Source of the DNA: Coniochaeta sp. PMI_546
Lineage: Eukaryota > Ascomycota > Sordariomycetes > Coniochaetales > Coniochaetaceae
Assembly (NCBI GenBank): GCA_021432605.1
Contig: MU271143.1
Coordinates: 319,277-383,276 of the forward strand
DNA length: 64,000 bases
Direction: 5' to 3'
Of the stretch, positions 11,757-21,080 are shown piece after piece; positions within the stretch are counted from its first letter, which is position 1; each line of letters starts with the position of its first letter. Made by a program: the position numbers and the translations under genes. A model generated the notes under the pieces. That model saw only the letters and a program-made list of their open reading frames with translations. It had not been told where the DNA came from and did no database searches.

Positions 11757-12977
11757 TTAAGGTACGATTCTATTCTCAATCGATGTCTGCGCATGGCTTG
11801 TTGTGTCCGTCTGCTCAACACTAGACAACTGCGCAGATGTAGCTGTACTATCATCTGCAACTTGACCCATCTCATGCTCTTCTACATCAGTCACCCGCTG
11901 TCTCTTCGGGCAGGATTCATCATTGTCTGCAGGAATGAGATCAGTAACTGAAATTTTACGAAGGATTGGCAGCGCTTACCTTTCTTGTGCGCGTTGATCG
12001 CTTGATGTGCATCCTCCTCGGATCCCAGGAATATGCGATAGACAACATGGATGAGCTGGCCGGCTGCAAGCATAAATGGCACAAGCTGACCGACTGAATC
12101 CAGACGGTCTAAACCCCGTACCTCATTCCAGTGGATGAGCAATTCCATCGGCGTGACTGTGAATGCGAGCGCAAGGGCAGCAATGAATAGTAACCCTACA
12201 AACTTGAGGGTTCGATATAATCGAGGGTATTCCTCAGCAAATTCCGTAAACAGACTGGGCTTCTTGTCGGGCTGCGGTCGTTGCGCTTGACGGTGTCTTC
12301 CAGCATGCTCCTCAGTCTGCTGCCCCATGCGAAGACGCCGCCGAGCATTCCGTATATTGGATATGGCGATGGCAGCAGCTATGTGGTTGGTCAGTATAGT
12401 CGTGAGACCTTGCTAATAAATAAAGGTTCTTACACAACCCGAGCATGGCCGCCCCGACTAAACCGATAATGGTCACGATGACAAGTGCAAAGGTCCAGCC
12501 GACTTTGCTCACTGTTCTATACCACCCACGGACGTTGACCTTGCTCCAGAAGAAACCGTACTCGTCACAGGGACCTTGCGGGAAAGAGTCGATCCCGACA
12601 TACCAAAACCACACGGAGTATGATATGTACGCCGGAAATATCAGGAATGCAAGTACCATGCGCAGTGCGCCAGTCACTGTCAGGTTGCGTGTCAACGTGC
12701 TGCTGACTCCAATGACCTGGTATACGATCAGCCAACCGACGAGGGCCACCTCGGGGGCGTGCAGTGTCCTTGCCACGCTCTCTCGTACGAGCGCGATGAA
12801 GATGGCGAGCAGGAAGACAAACGCGGAGCCCTGCAGGTATGCGGACTCTTTTGGAAGGAAACCACCGGCCAAGATGAAGGACACGATCTGCATATAGATG
12901 CCGACCCGGACCCCCAGGCCGAAGAGGTCTGGATTGCCGTCGAACCCGCAGATACTGCCCTGCTCGGATCCGTTCAT
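11757..12977 (-). CDS. Seven-helix-like fungal membrane protein of unknown function, copy A
   Basis: Exons are 12434-12977, 11980-12378 and 11757-11926, giving 370 aa. Both introns (55 and 53 bp) have good donors (GTAAGA, GTAAGC) and acceptors (CATAG, CTGCAG), and the frame closes exactly. About seven hydrophobic segments are present. The N-terminus carries the signature CGFDGNPDLFGLGVRVGIYMQ, and a conserved WFWYVGIDSFPQGPCDEYGFF segment follows the fourth helix. Exon 3 adds a hydrophilic acidic tail. The gene at 13372 encodes a related protein in head-to-head orientation. This family is common in filamentous ascomycetes, but I know of no established function. Confidence 0.8.
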
Positions 12978-13371
12978 CGCTGGGGAATTGCCAGAAACAT
13001 CACCCTGGCAGAAGTTGAGCAGATTCCAGCGAGTTATAACAGAACTAAATAGCTTCGATTTTTCGCTCGTCCCTCCTTTCTCGAAATCAACCTAATATGG
13101 CTGTGAAGTCTTGGCATGCTAAAACTATCGCATTTTGGCCTCAGCTGCTCTGCAAGTGACCAATAGCATAGGCGGAAGAGCCAACCCATGGTCAATACTG
13201 CAACATTATCTCGATGGCTTTAACTGTTTAGGGTATCTGTCTGTGCGACGGGCAGACTCGACCCTCACAACACGCGAGAAGGCGAAGTTCAAATAGCAGC
13301 AGCAGGCATGTCTCTGCAAAAATATCCTCGAAACCCCGAAATACTGAATACCTTCTCTTCATCAGAGCATA
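12978..13371. promoter_or_regulatory. 394-bp divergent promoter between the two membrane-protein paralogs
   Basis: The two paralogous genes start at its two ends and point outwards, so this interval must hold both core promoters. I saw no unambiguous TATA pair. The assignment rests on the gene layout only. Confidence 0.5.
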
Positions 13372-14220
13372 ATGGATGCTGCTAGTTGCGAAGTAGAAGG
13401 CAACAGCGACCTCTACGGCCGCGGTATCCGCCTGGGCTTCTACATCCAGTGGGTATCGACGCTCCTTATCACTCTGTTCAAGCACGAAGACGAATCCCTC
13501 TATCGCGTTGTCAACCTCGTCCTTCAACTCGCTGTGTTTGCGAGCCTTCTATTTCTGACTGTGGAAAACGCCATCTACGCCTTCGAGGTCATGATAGCGT
13601 TCTGGCTCCTCTTCGGGGCTCTCTCTAGCCTTACCGGCGATGGTATCAGTCCCCTGGGTACACTCTCCGGCTTCGCGCGCATCGTCATGTATGCCGCTCT
13701 TTCCGGCTATGGAGTCTGGTTCTGGTTCCTTGGCGGAGTGGACTCGTTGCCTGCGACTCCATGTGACCCTGTCGTCTTCTTTGGCGGAGTCTCTCCTCAT
13801 GGTGGATTCCAGATCTTTGGGAAGATTGTCACAGTCGTAGGGTCGTTTGTCTGCGGATCGCTTCTGCTTTGGATCGCTGGCCTATTTCTGAGGAGGATTC
13901 ATCGTTCCATATCTGGACAACCGGCGAAGAACAACCTCACAGCTAGAGAGAAACGGCAACCCATGTCATCGCACCGACCCAAGACTGAAGTCTCGCTTCT
14001 GGTACTCTCGGTCTTCGTCATCATATTTTCTATTGTCTCTGTCGAGAAACTCATCCAGGATAACAGAGTTGTTGGTGTGGATGCCGCCTTCCAGGCGGGA
14101 CAGCTGATTCCTCTGCTCGTAGGAGTGATTGGATTGTTCAACACTCTACTGTCTATCCTCGTCAGAAAGTCCGTGTTTAAACCACGATGTTGGGTCCTGT
14201 TCGGATACCATCTTACCTGA
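13372..14220 (+). CDS. Seven-helix-like fungal membrane protein of unknown function, copy B
   Basis: Intronless, 282 aa. It aligns by eye with copy A: N-terminal CEVEGNSDLYGRGIRLGFYIQW matches CGFDGNPDLFGLGVRVGIYMQ, and GVWFWFLGGVDSLPATPCD matches SVWFWYVGIDSFPQGPCD. It is shorter, lacking most of the hydrophilic tail and both introns of copy A. Six to seven membrane segments are visible. An inverted duplication that then diverged is the simplest explanation; loss of introns in this copy would fit a retro-copied or simplified duplicate, but that is inference. Function unknown. Confidence 0.75.
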   Translation: MDAASCEVEGNSDLYGRGIRLGFYIQWVSTLLITLFKHEDESLYRVVNLVLQLAVFASLLFLTVENAIYAFEVMIAFWLLFGALSSLTGDGISPLGTLSGFARIVMYAALSGYGVWFWFLGGVDSLPATPCDPVVFFGGVSPHGGFQIFGKIVTVVGSFVCGSLLLWIAGLFLRRIHRSISGQPAKNNLTAREKRQPMSSHRPKTEVSLLVLSVFVIIFSIVSVEKLIQDNRVVGVDAAFQAGQLIPLLVGVIGLFNTLLSILVRKSVFKPRCWVLFGYHLT

Positions 14221-15025
14221 CGATACCGGGGGTGATGATGCCATGCCTTGAGATGGAATAGCGACAAACTACAGGTTTTGGCTAAGAAACCCCAAGAGGT
14301 CGTCGTGCCGCTACTTCCGGATTGTTCGTGTTCCAAGTGGTTGTTCTTGTCAAGATATCCTTGTTCCGGTCAATAGCTCGTGTGTAGCCGTGTTGTCAGT
14401 CGGCACAAGAATGACGCCTCAAAAGCTGAAATCCAGTGTCAGCATGTGGAGGTGGTGCAAGATGACGCGATAGCTATCGCGTTGAGGTGTGTCCCCGGAC
14501 ACTCTCGCAGAAACGCGATAATCGACAGAAAACGGACAACGCCCGAGATCCGATGGGCCAATCACCTCGACATCAATTAATTGATCCTGCGTTGCATGAG
14601 ATATGTGGTTGTCTGATCCTCACTGGTTAACACTTCAACATGACAACGGTTCTCTCGGTCAGCATGCGTGCATGCTATCTCCGCTGCCAGGAATCATCTA
14701 CTTGAAAGTCACTTGGCGTCGATAAGCCTGCGCCAAAACCACATCTGCTATGTCTCGTCGCTTTTTCGCACGATCTGTTGACGTGAAGTGCGGAGGTTCG
14801 CACACCATCCGTTAGGGGCATGGAGCTTTTGATCGCGGCCATAGTAGACTGGGAAACTCTTCGGGGGGCCGAGCGAGACTCATCAAGTATAAGTATACGC
14901 AAGACCTCTCCGAATGTCAAGTCATGAGGTCCAAGGGTCACCATCTGTCATCGCCAAGTTGAACAAATCTGCAACCAGAACATCAACCACACCTCTACTC
15001 AGAAGCCCAGCTAACTCACGACAAC
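14221..15025. promoter_or_regulatory. Upstream region of the dioxygenase with three palindromes
   Basis: No gene is seen. The interval contains an 18-bp perfect palindrome at 14465-14482 (ACGCGATAGCTATCGCGT), a 14-bp perfect palindrome at 14572-14585 (ATCAATTAATTGAT) and an AGCATGC-GT-GCATGCT inverted repeat at 14661-14676. ACGCGATA recurs at 14513-14520. Presumed promoter of the plus-strand dioxygenase starting at 15026. Confidence 0.4.
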
Positions 15026-16196
15026 ATGGCGCCTCCAGCAGCAGATGTTGACCTCCAGACGCAATCTCCTGTCTTTTCGGTCCCCTCAAAGGGAACCCAG
15101 AGCTCTACTACCGCCTCACGCCTGTCCGGGCCCCTGACTTACTCAGGATCGCTGGACTCGTACGACCACTTCGACGTTACAAATGTCATCGGCCGCGAGT
15201 TCCCCAACCTGCAGCTCAGCGACATCCTCCATGACGAGACAAAGATCCGCGACTTAGCCATCTTAGGTATGTAACAACAGCTTCTGTCACACTGCCAAGG
15301 CACCAACACTGACGTTTTAAACAGTCTCACAGCGCGGAGTCGTGTTTTTCCGCAACCAGGACCTGAACATTGACGACCAGAAGCTGTTGGGGCAGCGCCT
15401 AGGCGAGCTCACCGGCAAGCCCGAGTCCTCCAAGCTGCACCGCCACGCCCTCTCCAACAGCAAGCGAGGCATCGCCGTCGACGAGAACGGCAAGCTCGAC
15501 GACGAGGTCTCGGTCATCTCGTCCGAGCAGAACCGCAAGTTCTACGAGGACCGGTTCTCGCACAGGTCCAAGCGCCTGGCCAGCGAGGGGTGGCATGCCG
15601 ACATCACCTTCGAGCGCATCCCGTCCGACTACGCCATCCTCAAGATCGTCCAGCCTCCCCAGGACGCCGGCGGAGACACCCTCTGGGCGTCCGGCTACGA
15701 GGCCTACGACCGGCTATCCCCGACCTTCCAGAAGGTGGCCGAGAGCCTTACGGCGACGCACTACCAGCCCAACTTCGTCAAGGTCAAGGAAGCCTTCGGC
15801 GAGGACCTGATCGACGACTACCGCGGCTCGCCGGAGAACACCGGTCTGGACTTCAAGGCCGAGCACCCCGTCATCCGCACCAACCCGGTCACCGGGTGGA
15901 AGTCCCTGTTCGGCGCGGCGCACCAGGTCGCCGCGGGCTGGTACAACGGCGTCACCGAGCGCGAGAGCGACATCCTCAAGGCCTACTTCAAGCAGATCAT
16001 TGCCGAGAACCACGACCTGCAGGTCCGGTTCCGCTGGAACAAGAACGACCTGGCAATCTGGGACAACCGCTCCGTGTTCCACACGGCCACCAACGACTAT
16101 GCTGGCAAGCGCCAGGGCAACCGCGTCGTCTCGTTGGGCGAGAAGCCGTTCTTTGACCCGCAGTCCAAGTCCAGGCGTGAGGCACTGGGTCAGTAA
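15026..16196 (+). CDS. Fe(II)/2-oxoglutarate-dependent TauD/TfdA-like dioxygenase
   Basis: Exons are 15026-15266 and 15325-16196, giving 370 aa. The 58-bp intron has a GTATGT donor and AACAG acceptor and splits a Val codon. The iron-binding facial triad is visible as WHAD (H171, D173) and a distal His in RSVFHTATNDYAG (H333). The basic residues that follow (R343/R347) are placed to bind 2-oxoglutarate. Length and motifs match the fungal TauD group, whose members oxidise taurine, other sulfonates or similar small acids to release sulfite or an aldehyde. The sequence does not settle the substrate. The cytosolic location is inferred from the absence of a signal peptide. It converges on the aldo-keto reductase gene, with only 160 bp between stop codons. 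Confidence 0.9.
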
Positions 16197-16356
16197 TGAT
16201 GTTTTTATCAATTATCAGGTAATTATTGTCAGCTCGTGGAACTCCCGCAGCACAGGGTTCGCACATTACGATGAGAGGCATGTCAAATAGCTGAAGGAAT
16301 CAACGAGATCATGAATTGAATGCATTCATTTTTGAGCTTTGCTCACAGAGCGCACT

Positions 16357-17474
16357 TTATTTTGACCCCTTTCCGAACAACGCCTCGCGAGTATCATACC
16401 CATACTTCAGATCCAAATGCCAATAATTGACCGTCTCCGCCTTGGCAATCTGCCACGCCTCATCAATAGCCTTGACCACCTCCTCCGGCAAAGGGCCCTT
16501 CTCCAGATGAGTCAAATTTTCCTCCAGCTGCGCCGCGCTCGACACGCCAATAATGATGCCGTCATTCCCATCCTTGATCTTCAGCGCGGAGTGGTGGACC
16601 GTCCACCTCAGCGCGGTCTCGATCATGGTCAGCCCGCTCTTCTCGACCGCCTTCTCGATCGTCTGCAGCGCCTTGAAGGTGCTCTCCTTGAAGTACCGGT
16701 TCCGGTACATCTTGCCCGTGTGGCTCTTGTCGCTGAACCGCCCCTCGGCGGGGACCATGTCGGTGCTCTTGATCTTGCCGCTGAACAGGCCGCCGGCGAT
16801 GGGGTTGTAGACCACGATGTCGATGCCGTACCGGCGGCAGGCGGGGATCAGCTCGGGCTCGATGCTGCGCGTGATGCAGTTGTACATGGCCTGGTAGACC
16901 GTGGGCCGCACCCAGCCGTTGTACTTGCAGGTGAGCACGATCTCGGCCACCTCGAAGGCGGTGAAGTTGCTGATGCCCAGGTTGACGAACTTGCCCTGCT
17001 TGTGGAGCTTGTCGAGGGCGGAGAGGGTCTCGGCGAAGGGGGTCGCGCGGTCCTGCACGGGATGTCCATGGTTAGAGGGAATTGCCTGTCTGAGGGGGCG
17101 TGAGCGGTAATACTTACTGCTGCGTGGAGATAGACCAGATCGACAGAGTCAGTCCCCAGCTCCTTCAGACTCGTCTCGAACGACTCAATGACTTTGTCGT
17201 GCTGGTTTAGACCGGGCTGGGAGGGGTAGTGGATCTTGGTGGCCAGGGTGAGACCTCTCTCCTTCCACTTGGCCTCTCTCGTGAAAGCCTCCTGCTGCTT
17301 GCCGACATACACGCGCGCGGTGTCGACCTCGTTGTAGCCGCGCGACTGGAAGATGTCGAGCACCTTGTTGAACTCGTTGATGTCCGTCACACGGGCACCG
17401 TCTGATTCGTTGGGTCCGAAGGTCATGAGACCCAGGATGATCCGGTTCGTGGGGCGGCTGGCGATGAGAGGCAT
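16357..17474 (-). CDS. Aldo-keto reductase, AKR7 (aflatoxin-aldehyde-reductase-like) family
   Basis: Exons are 17118-17474 and 16357-17052, giving 350 aa. The 65-bp intron (GTAAGT...TGCAG) is phase 0. The catalytic tetrad is intact: D51 and Y56 (VDTARVYVG), K80 (LATKIHYP) and H117 (LVYLHAAD). The C-terminal half has the NADPH-binding GISNF...YNPIAGGLFSGK and IIIGVSS segments. AKR7-type enzymes reduce aldehydes and dialdehydes with NADPH in the cytosol. Next to a dioxygenase that could generate an aldehyde this is suggestive, but the two genes are convergent rather than co-transcribed. Confidence 0.9.
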
Positions 17475-17990
17475 GATGGGCGGTATTCCTGAGGTAAACA
17501 GGTCAAACAGAAGAAGAGGAACAGAATTTGGTCGTCAGGAGAGAGCAATTGCAAGTGGAGGGATGGGCTTAAGTAGCTCAAGTAGCTTCACTACTTATCT
17601 CCGATCGGACTTGTCTTGATGGTATTTCCGTGCCTGTCGCGGTTTTAAGGACTCAACATGCAAGCAAAGTACCTTATTACATTAACCTTACCTCCAAGCT
17701 GGGTGGGTGTCAGTAATCAATTCGTCTGAAGCTCGTTGATATTAATCCCATCAATGAGGGGTACATATCTCGACAGTGTGGGGTAAATCCTGGTGAGGTC
17801 ATCGCGGAATTCTCGCCGATCATAACGCAATACAGTCCCCATCGCGTCGGCCCGGCTTACCGTAAGCAGCAGCTGAGTCAGCCCGGCACGGACCGGCTAC
17901 CTGCCGACTTACAACGTCGCCAGTCACATCAACGACAGGCGTTGAGAAGACTCACTGCTGAACAACAAGAAGCTGTGATATCAACCGAGT
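17475..17990. other. Intergenic upstream region of the aldo-keto reductase
   Basis: Presumed promoter of the minus-strand reductase. No gene is visible; short open frames only. Confidence 0.4.
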
Positions 17991-18052
17991 ATATGAACAT
18001 TTCTTCCTCACAAGACCAGACAAGCTGGACTTTGTAATGAAAAAAAGATAGA

Positions 18053-18240
18053 ATCTGGCAAGCCAGTGGAGGTTTGAAAAATTGGTTGCTCTGACCCGAA
18101 GATCGAGAGACTTAGCTCAGATGAGTGTTGGCTCAAATGAGCTTCTGAGGGTCTGGCGAACCAGAAGAGGGTTTGAAAAAAATTGGTACTTTCGCTAAGA
18201 TCAACTGGGTGGTTGGTTACTCTCCCAGAAGATCAAGATG
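18053..18240. repeat. Diverged direct repeat, period about 100 bp
   Basis: The segment from 18053 (TCTGGCAAGCCAGTGGAGG, then TTTGAAAAATTGG) recurs from 18152 (TCTGGCGAACCAGAAGAGGG, then TTTGAAAAAAATTGG). Its distal part (GGTTGCTCTGACCCGAAGAT) recurs again near 18212 (GGTTACTCTCCCAGAAGAT). Copies differ by scattered substitutions and small indels. Confidence 0.7.
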
Positions 18241-18270
18241 AAAGATTTTGGACGGCGACTCCCAAAAGCG

Positions 18271-18448
18271 TGCCACCTTTCCCTTCGGACATCGTAGTCT
18301 CTTGCGTGCCTGGCCAGTTAGCTGTCCCGAAGACGTACCTCAGTTGTCGAGTCCCATCTCTCCGTGATTTCCCCCTCTTGCAGGCGCCTCGCTGGCTCTC
18401 CCAATTTGCACCACCTTCCCTCGGGCATCGTAGCCTCTTGCGCACCTG
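18271..18448. repeat. Diverged direct repeat, offset about 138 bp
   Basis: About 41 bp at 18271-18312 (key part CATCGTAGTCTCTTGCGTGCC) and 18408-18448 (CATCGTAGCCTCTTGCGCACC) match with a few substitutions. Both copies begin CCACCTT(T)CCCT and are followed by a GTTAG...CCCGAAG segment, so the duplicated unit may be longer than the core. Confidence 0.7.
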
Positions 18449-20072
18449 CGCCATATGTCCGTTAGAGTTCCCCGAAGGTCACCCCCGATGACCCGCTGTG
18501 TGTCGTACCAGAGAGAAAGCCACGGGCCTCAAAGCAATCTCCCGGCTTGCCGTGAAGAGATTGGTCCCTTGTGGGTTGCCATCCCCGACCTTGATCTCGT
18601 TGGGACCTGACCTTCATCATCCCCGATTGCCTCCCGTTCCACCCTCCCGGGGTCCGGTGGTCCGAGAGGCATTAATGCTTTCGCGGCGGTGAGTCAGCTG
18701 CGGTAAGCATAGCTAAGAAATGATGAGCAAGACTGCAAGACAGGATGACGAGATGGGCAGAAGACTTACCAAACGTCGATGGTCGCGACGCTGTCGGAAG
18801 GCACAGTTGGAAAGCTCACCAACCCAGCCTCAAAGAGAGTGTCTCAAAGAGGGTGGGCGGCTACGAAACCTCAAGGGTTTTGGCTGAGGGGATCGCGGGT
18901 CACCACTCATGTATCCCTATCTTCAGGTGCGACCTGGTTCCACCCACCCATTCCTCCATTCCATCCGTTGCCGGGTGCGATCAGTGTCGGATCGCGAATA
19001 CCATTGCTGATTGCCGATAGGGATTGCTGAGACTGATTCTTGTCAGAACTCCGCTCACAATGATCCAAGTGAAGAACAAAGAACATGGAGGAAAGAAATG
19101 TCATACAGGCTGACTGATGAGAATCTGCAAGTTAGACGACGAGATGATGGCCCAAGGTGATGAGAGTAGAGGGAAAAGGTGATGGCAGTAAAGCTGGTTG
19201 GAAATGAAGGTGGGTGATGAAAGCGGAAGATGAAGAGTGGGAGGTGGTGAGAATTGCAAGTTGCCAAGTAAAGAAGGGAAAGAGTGGAAGATGGCTTGAG
19301 AGATAATTAATTAAAGTGAGAGGAAAGAAAGTTCACAAACAGATGAGAAAAAGAAACCAAGGCCAAACCACGGGAGTCGAGCCACAAATGGAAAATATGG
19401 GAGCAACGCGTAGCAGGTGAAAACGGGGTGAAAACGAAGACGCGAAGATTTTGAAAAGGCAACAAAGAACGAAATATTTACCTGGAAAGCTGAAGACCGG
19501 AGAGGGTGGCTGACTTGATGGTGTCAGCGAAGAGTTCGTTGTTTCTCAGACAGCTTGGGATCAAGAAAAGAAGGTAGAGGAATGGAAACACGAAAGACCG
19601 AATATGGGAAGATGGGAATATCTGCTTGGCAAGTTGAGGTCAGTAGGTAGCGCCAAACCTGTTAGATTTCTATTCTTCAACAAGAGAGGAGAGTGAACTA
19701 CCGTCACTTGGGATGGATTTTGCTCGTTCTCTGAGGCTGTAGAATTGAGGCCGAAAGGTGTTTGGAAGTTATCACCGTAGGAAAATAGTGATCTGGGAAA
19801 GGAAAGAAATCTTGAGCTTACCGGAGAGATGAGTAAAGCTGTGTTCAGACGATGAACATAATGAGAACTTGAAATACCTAGACGAATGATCAGATCAGTA
19901 TGGTGATTTGGGTGACCAGTGGTAGAATGAGCTTGGCTACGATGCTGTCAGAGATATTCGCGCCTCCTCATTGCCAGAAAGCTCCAAGGATAATCAGACC
20001 TGTTCATCATCAAGACACCTGGAATAGAACGTACTATGAAAATGAAGCAGTGGAGTAGCTACCTTACCTGGT

Positions 20073-20288
20073 GATGCTGGTGATGCTGGTGATGCTGGTG
20101 ATGCTGGTGATGCTGGTGATGCTGGTGATGCTGGTGATGCTGGNNNNNNNNNNNNNNNNNNNNNNNNNNNNNNNNNNNNNNNNNNNNNNNNNNNNNNNNN
20201 NNNNNNNNNNNNNCTGGTGATGCTGGTGATGCTGGTGATGCTGGTGATGCTGGTGATGCTGGTGATGCTGGTGATGCTGGTGATGCTG
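20073..20288. repeat. 9-bp microsatellite (TGATGCTGG)n with embedded assembly gap
   Basis: Perfect TGATGCTGG units run on both sides of the gap, about eight copies left and eight right. The true array length is unknown. In the minus frame it reads as Ser-Ile-Thr or Pro-Ala-Ser triplets, which is a by-product of the 9-bp period and not evidence for a protein. Confidence 0.95.
20144..20213. other. Assembly gap (70 N)
   Basis: Seventy undetermined bases interrupt the microsatellite. The gap was most likely caused by repeat collapse. Confidence 0.99.
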
Positions 20289-20367
20289 GAAAGTGAGAAG
20301 GTGGGAAGACTGGAAGATTGGAAGGTTGAAAAGAAAAGAAAAAAAATTTGAAGAAGGGTAGTGGAAG

Positions 20368-20375
20368 TATTTATA
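20368..20375 (-). promoter_or_regulatory. TATA box (TATAAATA)
   Basis: TATAAATA on the minus strand lies just upstream of a CT-rich tract (20360-20285), the typical order of TATA box and initiation region in filamentous fungi. It would drive the candidate transcript across 20.3-18 kb. Confidence 0.5.
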
Positions 20376-20489
20376 CGAAACGGGAAGAGGTTGAAAGCTG
20401 GAGTTCCTCGAGGGTGACTGTCTGCTACTTCACTTGACCAGCTAAGAACTCGGTGTGGTACACCTAGCAGAACTTCACTTGCCACTCCT

Positions 20490-21080
20490 CACACCCAATT
20501 TGCCTGAAGATAGTGAATGAATGAGAGTCTTGCATTGAGTTTTATGAAGTTTATTCACTCAAATAATTCATGGTACGCGTGACTATGATACATACGCATG
20601 AGGTATCCCAGGCTTTAGAATATAATGTACGTATCCTAATGATAAACACACCATGCACGTAATAAAATCAGCATTCACGGGGCTCAGCCCTCTCAAGACC
20701 GTATTTAGAGACACTGTTGAGTATCTTCAGTAAGTAAAACATGAATGGTGGAAGCAGGCCCTTGGATGGCATCTGTCAGGTGGAACGACGCGGTAGAATT
20801 TGTAACACTGGAGACACAGGACCAGCATCGGGCACAGGATTAAACTACCGAGGTCTTAGCTATGTTAAGAGAGAACCGCATGCAGTGAGAATACGTGTGT
20901 TCTAGTACACTACTACGCTGTTTCTGGGACATGATCTGTGACACAATACTGACTACGGCTGGACGCCTACGCTCGTCTCACTCCTCCGTATCCTGCCTCC
21001 CCCTCAATATTAGCCTACCATATTCCCATCGAAATGCGAACTCTTCTCATTGATGTTGATACACAGTCCATCCCCAAGAA
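20490..21080. other. Intergenic, no gene seen
   Basis: AT-richer sequence between the putative promoter at 20.4 kb and the 3' end of the ankyrin gene. No feature recognised. Confidence 0.45.

Larger units (their letters stand above)
18000..20345 (-). ncRNA. Candidate spliced, apparently non-coding minus-strand transcript
   Basis: On the minus strand a TATAAATA box (20368-20375) is followed by a pyrimidine-rich stretch down to about 20285, the usual layout of a strong fungal promoter and start site. Four strong 5' splice donors then follow at 20067 (CCAG|GTAAGG), 19821 (CCG|GTAAGC), 19481 (CCAG|GTAAAT) and 18769 (TTTG|GTAAGT), interspersed with YAG acceptors. No long conserved open frame runs through the putative exons, and the first exon contains the 9-bp microsatellite. 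The plus strand is markedly purine-rich through 19.0-20.4 kb. Exon boundaries and the 3' end are guesses. It could also be a decayed protein gene. Confidence 0.3.

Noticed and set aside
18105-18180. TTAGCTCAGATGAG resembling a tRNA A box
   Set aside because: No matching B box, acceptor stem or anticodon arm could be found around it.
19994-20485. 163-codon minus-strand frame with Ser-Ile-Thr and Pro-Ala-Ser runs
   Set aside because: The runs are the 9-bp microsatellite read in two phases on either side of the gap; the gap length is arbitrary, so the frame is meaningless.
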